Of a stretch of 42,489 nucleotides of DNA, positions 35,855 to 42,489 are shown piece by piece. The stretch's first letter is position 1. Every line of letters begins with the position of its first letter. The notes under the pieces are model-generated. The model had not been told where the DNA came from, did no database searches, and saw only the letters and a list, made by a program, of their open reading frames with translations. A program made the translations under genes and the position numbers. The DNA is taken from contig CANPYJ010000012.1 of the NCBI GenBank assembly GCA_947588275.1, positions 1 through 42,489 of the forward strand, written 5' to 3'. The stretch comes from an uncultured Alphaproteobacteria bacterium (GTDB lineage Bacteria; Pseudomonadota; Alphaproteobacteria; RF32; CAG-239).

Positions 35855-37327
35855 TTAGTCCTTTTTGCGCAAAGTCGGAAAAGCGATAACGTCGCGGATG
35901 GTCGTCGCGCCGGTCAGCAAAATAGCAAGACGGTCGATGCCCATGCCCATACCGCCGGTAGGAGGCAGGCCGTTTTCAAGCGCGGTAATAAAATCTTCAT
36001 CAAGCATTTGTGCCTCATCGTCACCGGCTTCGCGTTCGGCGACTTGTGCGTCAAAGCGTTCTTTTTGTTCCAGCGGATTAGACAATTCAGAATAAGCGCA
36101 GCCGATTTCCATTCCGCCGATGTAGGCGTCAAAATGTTCCACCAGTCGGGGATTTTCGCGGTGTGTTTTGGCCAAAGGCGAAACGTCGCGCGGCATATCC
36201 ATCACTAACGTGGGCTGAATAAGGTTCGGTTCGACTTTCTCGTCAAACACGGCTTGCACGACTTTTCCCCAGCAGGAGCAGTCGTCGGCATTGACACCGG
36301 CCGATTTGGCCATGGCCTTGGCGGTCGGCAGATCGTCTGCGGCCAGCAAATCGATGCCGGCGTATTCTTTGACCAAATCGACGATTGACTTGCGTGAAAA
36401 GCCTTTGGACAAGTCAACTTCTTCATCGCCGATTTTGATAATTTTGGTGCCCAAGACTTTTTCGGCCACATAGGGAATCATATCGGCAAACAGATCGGCC
36501 ATGTCATTGTAATCGGCATAGGCCTGATAAGCTTCCAGCGCCGTAAATTCGGGGTTGTGGTTTTTGTCAATTCCTTCGTTGCGGAAGTTGCGGCCGATTT
36601 CAAACACGCGGTCAAAACCGCCGACCACCAAACGTTTCAGATAAAGTTCCGGTGCTACGCGCAGATACAAGTCCATGTCCAAAGCGTTGTGATGGGTAAC
36701 AAAAGGTTTGGCGTTGGCACCGCCCATAATGCTGTGCAAAATAGGAGTTTCAACCTCCAAAAAATGGTGTTCTTCAAACCAGCGGCGGATAGCCGAAGTA
36801 ATGCAGCAGCGTTTTTTAAATATTTCGCGGCTGTCGTCATTCATGATAAAATCGACATAGCGCTGCCTATAACGTGCTTCCACATCGGTCAGACCGTGAA
36901 ATTTCTCCGGCAGAGGTTGCAACGACTTGCCGATAATGTCAAATTTTTCGGCCGCCACCGAAAGTTCACCGCGCGGCGTGCGGCGAACATAGCCGGCCAC
37001 GCCGACCAAATCGCCCACATCCAAACACTTAAGCCGCTCGACATCGGTTTCCGGCAAGTGGTTTTTGTGACAAAAGGCCTGAATTTTGCCGCTTTGGTCT
37101 TTAATGTCGATAAACATTCCGTTGTTGCGCACAGCCAGCGCGCGTCCGGCAATCACCACCCGGTCTTCCGTGTCGGCGCCAGCCTCGAGATCTTTGTATT
37201 TCTGCTGTAAATCGGCCGCCAGAGCATTGGGTTGAAAACGGTACGGATAAGGATTATAACCTTGTTCCTGCAGGGTTTTAAGTTTGGCTAAGCGGGAATC
37301 GCGATGGATGTTGCTTTCGGTCGTCAT
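35855..37327 (-). CDS. lysS: Lysyl-tRNA synthetase, class II
   Basis: The 490-aa enzyme starts at the ATG of [15 protein letters not shown] with AAGGA 7 nt upstream. A TTG six codons earlier overlaps that site and is unlikely. An N-terminal OB-fold anticodon domain (about 55-160) precedes the class II core. Motif 1 is [21 protein letters not shown], motif 2 [21 protein letters not shown], and motif 3 [15 protein letters not shown]. The gene is preceded by a TTGAAT-17-TATAGT promoter and followed by the YibQ-type gene. Confidence 0.98.
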   Translation of the reverse strand: MTTESNIHRDSRLAKLKTLQEQGYNPYPYRFQPNALAADLQQKYKDLEAGADTEDRVVIAGRALAVRNNGMFIDIKDQSGKIQAFCHKNHLPETDVERLKCLDVGDLVGVAGYVRRTPRGELSVAAEKFDIIGKSLQPLPEKFHGLTDVEARYRQRYVDFIMNDDSREIFKKRCCITSAIRRWFEEHHFLEVETPILHSIMGGANAKPFVTHHNALDMDLYLRVAPELYLKRLVVGGFDRVFEIGRNFRNEGIDKNHNPEFTALEAYQAYADYNDMADLFADMIPYVAEKVLGTKIIKIGDEEVDLSKGFSRKSIVDLVKEYAGIDLLAADDLPTAKAMAKSAGVNADDCSCWGKVVQAVFDEKVEPNLIQPTLVMDMPRDVSPLAKTHRENPRLVEHFDAYIGGMEIGCAYSELSNPLEQKERFDAQVAEREAGDDEAQMLDEDFITALENGLPPTGGMGMGIDRLAILLTGATTIRDVIAFPTLRKKD

Positions 37328-37365
37328 TAAATTTTCCTTAATCAAAATACAATATAAGCCTGCTA

Positions 37366-37394
37366 ACTATATCCAAACTGCAAAAAAAATTCAA
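37366..37394 (-). promoter_or_regulatory. Promoter of lysS
   Basis: On the minus strand TTGAAT (37394-37389), 17 bp, TATAGT (37371-37366), about 40 nt upstream of the lysS ATG. Confidence 0.65.
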
Positions 37395-37482
37395 TAAAAA
37401 AGCAAAAAAAAACTGGCGAATCGTTCGAAATATAGTAAAATAAAGACGATGAGACAAAAAAAGATGAAAGAAATGATAAGAA

Positions 37483-38904
37483 ATGACTGAGAAAGAACAA
37501 AAACAAAAAGAAAAAATTGAAGAAATCAAAAGAAATTTTTTCAGACACTCAAGTTCCGAGCGTACGGTTTCGCAAAAACGGCTGCATTTCAGCTCCAAAC
37601 TGGGCGAGCTGTTTACAAACTTCAAGCTGATGACAACGGTCAACACGATTGCTGCGGTTGCGACGTTGACTTCCTCATCGTCAACCGTCTGCATGGCTGA
37701 CACGGATATCGCGACCGTGGGGATCGGCAACAAAGTTATGCCGTCGATGTTGGAAAAAGCCGCTGATTCGATCAAAACGACGCTTGAGAAAACATATTGG
37801 AACCCTATGCTGAGTATCAACGATATGCGTCAATACGGCAGCGATACGACGGCTATTCGGCAAAAGATGGAAGCAAACGGACGCTTTTTTGTAAATCCGG
37901 AAACCGAGAAGGTTTATTATTTGACCAACGAAGAATGCGCCATGCAGGACGTGCCGCTCAGAGCGCGGGTTGAGGACACTGCGCGCCAGCGGGAAAGCGG
38001 CATCGGCGAATCTTCCGGCGCGAAGGAAAAACACAGAGCCTACCGCCAACACGAGTCGTTTTTCGGCATATATCAATACAACATGCAGTCATTCAAAAAC
38101 GCCATTATATGGGCTGTCAACCAAAATGACGAGGTGCGGGAGTTTGCGTTAGACCTGATGCCGTCCAAACCGGCGATGGACAATCCGGTTTTGGCGGATT
38201 GTCAGAGCAAATACCGTGAATCGCTAGACCGTATTGCGTCCGGCGAGCAGCGCAAAGTAGTCTGGAACGACTATTACAGCTGTTTCTCAAAAGCGCGCAA
38301 AACGTGGCTTAAAACTTTCGGCCTCGACAAAATAGAACGCCAAGAACTCGGCAAAATCTATGAGCGCATTTTCGACCAATACGAAAAAGCCGGCAAGATG
38401 TCGGTAATCGAAAGATTTTGGGAAGGCTCTTTGCGCGAGATGTATTTTCCGCTGTGTGTCAACGAAAGCGAGCTTAAAGGGCTGTCGGCTTATACTTTGG
38501 CTCCGGTTATTTCCGCGGTTGTTCATCTGCCGGCGTCCGCGTCGCGGAGTTTGGACGAGGCTCGGCGCGGCAATGTAGAGTCAATTATTAACGAGCACGG
38601 CACGGTCGACGGCAGAGACGCCGGCGCCAGCCGTATGTGGAAAGCGCAGCGGTCGTACAAGCCCAAGACAATAAAATTTGGTGACGAAGAAGTTTCGGTT
38701 GTTTCGCTTGAGCAACACAGAAGTTATCTGGAGTTTTGTCGTCCGGACAAGGTGGCCGAGTTTGACCACAAACTGGATAAATACTGTTTTGACTGCATGT
38801 TGACGCCTCAATTTGCTTATGGAAACAAAAAAGCTGATTTAAGCCAAAATTCGACAGCTTTCTGGTTTCAATATGCAAACCTTGTCAATCGTGACCACAC
38901 CTGA
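37483..38904 (+). CDS. Unknown 473-aa protein
   Basis: No family was recognised. The first ~47 residues are strongly basic and charged. A mildly hydrophobic Thr/Ser/Ala stretch follows (LMTTVNTIAAVATLTSSSST, about 49-68) and may be a signal or membrane-inserting segment after an unusually long leader. The remainder is soluble-looking and mostly helical, with several cysteines (NEECAMQ, LADCQSK, YSCFSK, FCFD-like regions) and aromatic patches near the end. It is monocistronic between lysS (divergent) and lexA, and is closed by the hairpin overlapping the lexA promoter. It could be a secreted or effector-like protein, but nothing proves it. Confidence 0.8.
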   Translation: MTEKEQKQKEKIEEIKRNFFRHSSSERTVSQKRLHFSSKLGELFTNFKLMTTVNTIAAVATLTSSSSTVCMADTDIATVGIGNKVMPSMLEKAADSIKTTLEKTYWNPMLSINDMRQYGSDTTAIRQKMEANGRFFVNPETEKVYYLTNEECAMQDVPLRARVEDTARQRESGIGESSGAKEKHRAYRQHESFFGIYQYNMQSFKNAIIWAVNQNDEVREFALDLMPSKPAMDNPVLADCQSKYRESLDRIASGEQRKVVWNDYYSCFSKARKTWLKTFGLDKIERQELGKIYERIFDQYEKAGKMSVIERFWEGSLREMYFPLCVNESELKGLSAYTLAPVISAVVHLPASASRSLDEARRGNVESIINEHGTVDGRDAGASRMWKAQRSYKPKTIKFGDEEVSVVSLEQHRSYLEFCRPDKVAEFDHKLDKYCFDCMLTPQFAYGNKKADLSQNSTAFWFQYANLVNRDHT

Positions 38905-38941
38905 CGGCTGCGAACCTTGAAAATGTCGTTCAATTTAGCGC

Positions 38942-38970
38942 TTGACAAATTTTAAAAAAGAACTAAAGTA
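38942..38970 (+). promoter_or_regulatory. Promoter of lexA
   Basis: TTGACA (38942-38947) with TAAAGT (38964-38969) 16 bp downstream. The -10 box lies inside the LexA operator, so LexA binding would block RNA polymerase. Confidence 0.7.
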
Positions 38971-39004
38971 GAACAAAAGGTTTTGCTTTAGTTCTTTTTT
39001 TTTT
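38954..39004 (+). terminator. Terminator of the unknown gene, overlapping the lexA operator
   Basis: A perfect 15-bp stem (38954-38968 and 38986-39000) with a 17-nt loop leads into a run of ten T. The left arm contains the first half of the SOS box. Transcripts from the upstream gene form the hairpin; lexA transcripts starting near 38977 would contain only its right arm. Confidence 0.75.
38960..38974. promoter_or_regulatory. LexA (SOS) box, GAAC-N7-GAAC
   Basis: GAAC-TAAAGTA-GAAC is a perfect match to the direct-repeat SOS box of Alphaproteobacteria (GTTC-N7-GTTC on the other strand). It overlaps the lexA -10 region, implying autoregulation. Confidence 0.9.
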
Positions 39005-39017
39005 GGAAAGTCGCGTC

Positions 39018-39674
39018 ATGCTCACGCCCAAACAATACAAATTGCTGATGTTTGTCAACAAAACGCTCAAAGAAACCGGATGCTGCCCGTCGTTTGACGA
39101 GATGAAAGTCGCCGTCGGTCTCAAGTCCAAGTCGGGTGTCTACGCCCTCATAGAGGCACTGGTAGAGCGCGGCTTTCTGCGCAAATTGCCGCACAAAGCC
39201 CGCGCGCTGGAGATTATCCGGTTACCCAAGCTCAAGCCCTCGGCTATTGTGGAAGAAGAAAAAAAACGTGACGAAGCTTTGCTTAACGCTACTTTAGATA
39301 TTCCGCTGTATGGCAAAATCGCCGCCGGCACGCCGATTGAGGCGATTGCCGATGAGAGCGAGCGTCTTGCCGTACCCTACGAGATGGTGCGCGGCGGGCA
39401 GTTTTATGCGCTTAAAATCGAAGGCGATTCGATGATAGACGCCGGCATCCTAAATGGCGACACTGTCATTATCCGCAAAACGGACACCGCGCAGAACGGT
39501 GATATTGTGGTGGCGCTGGTTGACAACTGCGAAGCTACTCTGAAGCAAATCAAAAAAGACGGGTCGGACGTCTTGTTGATTCCCAAAAACGCGGCATATC
39601 AGACTCGCCGATTGCCGGGTTCAAGGGTCAAAGTGCAGGGAATTTTGAGTTCTTTGCTTAGAACTTATCATTAA
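39018..39674 (+). CDS. lexA: LexA SOS repressor
   Basis: The 218-aa protein starts at the ATG giving MLTPKQYKLLMFVNKTLKET, the standard alphaproteobacterial LexA start; a TTG five codons earlier is less likely. The winged helix ends in SKSGVYALIEALVERGFLRK. The self-cleavage site is Ala-Gly in GKIAAGTPIEA (about residues 101-111). The serine is in KIEGDSMIDAGI (about 141) and the general-base lysine in EATLKQI (about 178). The gene has its own SOS box and promoter. It represses DNA-damage genes and is inactivated by RecA-stimulated self-cleavage. Confidence 0.96.
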   Translation: MLTPKQYKLLMFVNKTLKETGCCPSFDEMKVAVGLKSKSGVYALIEALVERGFLRKLPHKARALEIIRLPKLKPSAIVEEEKKRDEALLNATLDIPLYGKIAAGTPIEAIADESERLAVPYEMVRGGQFYALKIEGDSMIDAGILNGDTVIIRKTDTAQNGDIVVALVDNCEATLKQIKKDGSDVLLIPKNAAYQTRRLPGSRVKVQGILSSLLRTYH

Positions 39675-39737
39675 ATTGAAAATCATTGTCGGTTGATTAC
39701 TTCATTTGCTGCAACACGCAACAAAGGAGCGGCAGAG

Positions 39738-40145
39738 ATGAAGAAGATAAGTTTTGCCTTAATTCTGACTTTTTTACTGTTTGCCTGCGCAACGCCGGCC
39801 AAATACGACGCCCGGCTGAATTCAATGATCGGTCTTGACAAAACCGCCCTAATTCAAAAGATGGGACGGCCGAGCGCCGTCAAGGTTTTGCCGTCTGGCA
39901 GCGAGGTTTTGGCTTACGTCAAAGCCAACGACGTTTACGTGCCTTCGGAGTTTTATCTTTACAATCAGGGAGCATTGTCCAACGAATACGACATTTATTC
40001 GCCGTTTATGGATGACTATGATTATGCGCCGTTCGGCAATAGTTTCGGTTATCGGGTCGAATATGTTTGCCAAACGGCGTTTTTGCTCCAAAACGGCGTC
40101 GTCACGGCGTGGAAATGGCGCGGCAACGATTGCGCTTCATACTAA
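39738..40145 (+). CDS. Small lipoprotein, SmpA/BamE-like
   Basis: The 135-aa protein starts at the ATG of MKKISFALILTFLLFAC (lipobox Cys17), with GGAG upstream; the frame is open 15 codons further but without a signal. Residues about 28-60 (NSMIGLDKTALIQKMGRPSA) have the helix-then-GxP pattern found at the start of SmpA/BamE and related outer-membrane lipoproteins. The rest (YNQGALSNEYDIYSPFMDDY, ending in WKWRGNDCASY) is not recognised. It lies between lexA and ftsB. Outer-membrane assembly is possible but unproven. Confidence 0.75.
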   Translation: MKKISFALILTFLLFACATPAKYDARLNSMIGLDKTALIQKMGRPSAVKVLPSGSEVLAYVKANDVYVPSEFYLYNQGALSNEYDIYSPFMDDYDYAPFGNSFGYRVEYVCQTAFLLQNGVVTAWKWRGNDCASY

Positions 40146-40227
40146 AAATTTGTCGGGCGTTAAACCAAATATTAACCTAAATTTGCCACACTTAAACCAA
40201 ACGATAAGCTTGGGGCCAACAAAATAA

Positions 40228-40545
40228 ATGGGTATTTGGTGGGAAATTCAAAATCGGCTCAAGAATTCGGGCTGGTGGCTTTTGGGGGCGTTTTTGACGG
40301 TTTATTTTGCCGTACATGCGGTAACCGGCGAACGCGGCTGGCTCAAATATATGTATCTGCGTCAGGAAATCGCCGAGGCCAAAGAAACCGCCGCTGAGTA
40401 CAATCGTCAGAAAACATATCTGGAAGAAAAGGTGCGCCACCTTTCCAACGCCAGTCTAGACTTGGATTTGCTTGAAGAGCGGGCGCGCGTCGTGCTTAAT
40501 TTGGCAGGCAAAGACGAGTTTATCATTTTGGATGAGTCCGAATAG
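40228..40545 (+). CDS. ftsB: Septum formation initiator FtsB/DivIC family
   Basis: The 105-aa bitopic protein has one N-terminal membrane helix (NSGWWLLGAFLTVYFAVHAV, about 13-32). A coiled coil follows (YLRQEIAEAKETAAEYNRQK, about 43-75), and then the conserved DLLEERARVVLNLAGKDEFI. This is the FtsB/DivIC architecture of the FtsQLB divisome complex that activates septal peptidoglycan synthesis. No clear Shine-Dalgarno is visible. It is near other envelope genes (M23 peptidase, bactofilin). Confidence 0.88.
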   Translation: MGIWWEIQNRLKNSGWWLLGAFLTVYFAVHAVTGERGWLKYMYLRQEIAEAKETAAEYNRQKTYLEEKVRHLSNASLDLDLLEERARVVLNLAGKDEFIILDESE

Positions 40546-40663
40546 GCCGTTTGGATAACTTTGCAAAAAATCTGTATTTTTTATTTTTTTTTGTTATACC
40601 TAGAATGTTAATGCCTGCCGAGAGGACAATTCGGCGGCTTGGGTTAACGTTTTGGGTTTGCGT

Positions 40664-41896
40664 ATGAAAAAAAATCGATTGGGCCGCCAAAAGGGCTATT
40701 CCCCTCATTATACGGAGAAGAAGCCGTTTTTCGCCGAAAAGGAGATTATATTCAGAAGCGCCGGCCGCGCCAAAGTTTTTACCGTCTCGCCGCGGTTGCA
40801 GTGGATTTTGCTGATATGTTTTTGTTTGGTGAGCGTCTGGAGTTTTTATTCCTACCACGTCAACAGCAAATTCGGGCGCATTCTGACACACAAGAACCAA
40901 GAGTTGGTGGAAACGCGCGACGCCTATGTCGACTTGATGAGTGACTTTGTCGCGATACACAAGAATATCGATTCTGTTCTTGAAGCGTTGGAAAAAAAAG
41001 GCGCCAAAGCCGGTATGGAAGTTGATATTTACAAGCGGCAGGCAATGGTGGTTGAAGATAAAATCAAGCAGACTCTCACCGAGAAATCATGGGCGGACGA
41101 CAAAAAAATCAACGAAAAAGTCAACTTCAACGAGGTGGTTTTGCAGCGCGATTTGGCGGTTTCGGAGCGCGATGCCCTGCGCAAGCAGTTATCGGAATTG
41201 GAAGAAGCCGTCAAGGAGATTAAGGCGGCAGAGCTGGAGGTCTTTAGCCGCGTTGAGTCGATTGCTCGCGCCGAACTGCAAAAAATTAAGAGCGCTTTTT
41301 CGGGGGTTAACGGCGCGCTCAAAAAACAGGGGCTGTATTTCAATCCGTTGGCCAACAGCAAGAAGAAAAATTCTGCCGGCGGCCCGTATATTCCGGCGGC
41401 GGTGTCAAAACTGTCCGATGACAAGATTAATGATAAGATTGTCAAAATTTATAATGCCGCCGATGACTTGGAATATTATCGCGAAGTAATCAAATATGTG
41501 CCGATTGGCAAGCCGGTATGGAGCTATTGGGTCACCTCAAAGTTCGGTTTTCGACGCGATCCGTTCAACAAAAAAACGGCCGGTCACAAAGGCGTCGATT
41601 TGGCCAGCCGTACCGGCAACAAGATTCAGGTCAAAGCGCAGGGAAAAGTTTCCAAAGTCGAACATTCTGACCGCGGCTACGGCAATAATGTTGTGGTTGA
41701 CCACGGCAACGGATTCCAGACGCGTTATGCCCATTTAAACAAAATATATGTAAAAAAAGGTGATTATTTAAAAATAAATGATACAATAGGCGAAGTAGGC
41801 AACACTGGACGTTCAACCGGTCCGCATTTGCACTATGAAATAATGTATAAAGGGCACGCGGTAGATCCGCTGCCGTTTATGCAGGCCAAGATTTAA
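40664..41896 (+). CDS. M23-family peptidoglycan endopeptidase with coiled coil
   Basis: The 410-aa protein starts at an ATG whose Shine-Dalgarno is weak. It has a cytoplasmic basic tail, a membrane helix (LQWILLICFCLVSVWSF, about 47-63) and a long coiled coil (about 75-230). The C-terminal LytM domain holds the zinc ligands in HKGVDLA and HLHYEI, plus GYGNNVVVDHGNGFQTRYAHL. Such proteins cut peptide cross-links in the cell wall. It is 12 nt upstream of a bactofilin gene. M23-bactofilin pairs shape cells in several bacteria, for example Csd1/CcmA in Helicobacter and LmdC/BacA in Alphaproteobacteria. All key zinc ligands are present, so it should be active. Confidence 0.93.
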   Translation: MKKNRLGRQKGYSPHYTEKKPFFAEKEIIFRSAGRAKVFTVSPRLQWILLICFCLVSVWSFYSYHVNSKFGRILTHKNQELVETRDAYVDLMSDFVAIHKNIDSVLEALEKKGAKAGMEVDIYKRQAMVVEDKIKQTLTEKSWADDKKINEKVNFNEVVLQRDLAVSERDALRKQLSELEEAVKEIKAAELEVFSRVESIARAELQKIKSAFSGVNGALKKQGLYFNPLANSKKKNSAGGPYIPAAVSKLSDDKINDKIVKIYNAADDLEYYREVIKYVPIGKPVWSYWVTSKFGFRRDPFNKKTAGHKGVDLASRTGNKIQVKAQGKVSKVEHSDRGYGNNVVVDHGNGFQTRYAHLNKIYVKKGDYLKINDTIGEVGNTGRSTGPHLHYEIMYKGHAVDPLPFMQAKI

Positions 41897-41908
41897 TAAG
41901 AGGATGAG

Positions 41909-42358
41909 ATGAAAAAACTTAAACGCTTGCTTTATCTGAAACTAGCCAGACGCTTGAGCCGAAGCACGACGGGAGCGCCGGTGCCGAGCATCATTAGCGA
42001 AAACACGCGTCTTAAGGGCGATATTATGAGTGATGGCATCGTCCACATAGACGGTCAGGTTGAAGGTGATGTCAGCTGTGAAGAATTGATTATCGGCATC
42101 AAAGGGACGGTGGTCGGCACGGTCAACGCCAAAAATTTACAATTATACGGTGTGCTGAACGGTCGGGCATCGGCCGACACGTTGTTTATTGCCAAGACGG
42201 CCAAACTCATCGGCGATGCCACGCACAATACGATTGCAATTGAGCCGGGCGCTTTTGTTGACGGGCATTGCATGCGGATGGGTTCACCAATTCCGGGCGA
42301 AAAACCAAAGCCGGATTTGATGTTGGTTGACAAACGTCGTAAGGTTGCGGCGCAATAA
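41909..42358 (+). CDS. Bactofilin
   Basis: The 149-aa protein has a basic N-terminal leader and then the bactofilin beta-helix (about residues 28-125). The leader and its VPSIISENTRLKGDI are followed by GIVHIDGQVEGDVSCEELII, GTVVGTVNAKNLQLYGVLNG, and GDATHNTIAIEPGAFVDGHC. Bactofilins polymerise without nucleotide into membrane-bound scaffolds. GAGG lies before the ATG. With the upstream M23 peptidase it forms a likely morphogenesis unit in which the scaffold positions wall cutting. A strong terminator follows. Confidence 0.93.
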   Translation: MKKLKRLLYLKLARRLSRSTTGAPVPSIISENTRLKGDIMSDGIVHIDGQVEGDVSCEELIIGIKGTVVGTVNAKNLQLYGVLNGRASADTLFIAKTAKLIGDATHNTIAIEPGAFVDGHCMRMGSPIPGEKPKPDLMLVDKRRKVAAQ

Positions 42359-42363
42359 TTTGA

Positions 42364-42394
42364 AATCCCCGCCGAATAAGGCGGGGATTTTTTT
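42364..42394 (+). terminator. Terminator after the bactofilin gene
   Basis: AATCCCCGCC, loop GAATAA and GGCGGGGATT followed by a T7 run. It is identical to the hairpin at 117-147. Confidence 0.9.
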
Positions 42395-42416
42395 GTCTGC
42401 GGCGTAAAATAGGGCA

Positions 42417-42445
42417 TTGACATAACCTTAGCATCCTGCTAAAAT
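42417..42445 (+). promoter_or_regulatory. Sigma70-type promoter of the right-edge gene
   Basis: TTGACA (42417-42422), 17 bp, TAAAAT (42440-42445), about 30 nt upstream of the ATG at 42474. Confidence 0.78.
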
Positions 42446-42473
42446 AAAAGAAAAGTCTTTTATGGAGGCGGGG

Positions 42474-42489
42474 ATGAAGAAACTATCTT
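42474..42489 (+). CDS. 5' end of an exported-protein gene (partial)
   Basis: Only the first five codons (MKKLS) are inside the window, preceded by GGAGG at 5-nt spacing. The sequence is identical to the start of the left-edge gene, so the two are paralogues or copies of one repeated gene. Confidence 0.55.

Larger units (their letters stand above)
42364..42489 (+). repeat. Right copy of the 126-bp inverted repeat at the window ends
   Basis: Inverted partner of 22-147 with nine mismatches. The last 55 bp (from 42435) are identical to the left copy, and the window stops there. Confidence 0.9.

Noticed and set aside
37327..37345. Upstream TTG start for lysS
   Set aside because: It would place the good AAGGA ribosome-binding site inside the gene; the ATG at 37327 is correctly spaced from it.
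39921..39940. GACGTTTACGTGCC inside the lipoprotein gene as another invertase site
   Set aside because: It shares only ACGTTTA with the consensus and has no inverted partner or promoter nearby.
1..42489. Circular molecule suggested by matching ends
   Set aside because: The end sequences match only in inverted orientation, which does not close a circle.

Overview
The window looks like an alphaproteobacterial chromosome segment of moderate-to-low GC, probably from an uncultured host-associated lineage. The lineage call rests on a perfect GAAC-N7-GAAC SOS box in the lexA promoter, an alphaproteobacterial-type LexA, a FlaF-family flagellar regulator and a GST-like protein with an FzlA-type tail. 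Species cannot be named from the sequence. Both ends stop inside the same ~126-bp sequence in opposite orientation (22-147 and 42364-42489), so the window may be a contig broken at a repeat.

Layout. 0.15-5.1 kb: tetR-MFP-RND efflux operon (minus). 5.1-12.2 kb: glycogen operon glgB-glgX-malQ plus a HAD phosphatase (minus). 12.4-15.4 kb: a small DUF2934-like gene, a TPR/methyltransferase protein and a MATE transporter. 15.4-17.1 kb: AT-rich island 1 with a Mpi-like serine invertase and a hexapeptide acetyltransferase, ending at tRNA-Leu. 17.3-19.8 kb: flaF, a solute-binding protein, an FzlA-like protein and a lipoprotein. 19.8-25.6 kb: a complete tripartite RND system MFP-RND-OMF (minus). 25.7-28.8 kb: GT4 glycosyltransferase and thrS. 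28.9-33.0 kb: AT-rich island 2 with a pseudogene, repeats, a P-loop kinase, a probable glycosyltransferase and two unknown genes, ending at tRNA-Glu. 33.3-42.5 kb: a GNAT-like gene broken at a G10 tract, a YibQ-type deacetylase, lysS, an unknown 473-aa protein, lexA, a lipoprotein, ftsB, an M23 peptidase and a bactofilin.

Most notable signal. Both AT-rich islands carry, between divergent genes, a ~145-bp segment bounded by inverted copies of a common motif (consensus about AAAGGWACGTTTA). Each encloses a near-consensus promoter (TTGCAT-17-TATAAA at 16266-16294; TTGCAT-17-TAAAAT at 32055-32083) embedded in the same ~60-bp sequence. With the Mpi-like invertase next to the first, this reads as a multi-locus invertible-promoter phase-variation system for surface-glycan and accessory genes. 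In the present orientation both promoters fire rightward (acetyltransferase; unknown gene pair). Inversion would point them at the invertase and at the probable glycosyltransferase. A separate G10 tract frameshifts the GNAT-like gene and could be a second, slippage-based switch.

The remaining genes are mostly core functions: envelope growth (ftsB, M23 peptidase, bactofilin), translation (lysS, thrS, two tRNAs), SOS control, glycogen metabolism and drug or metabolite export.
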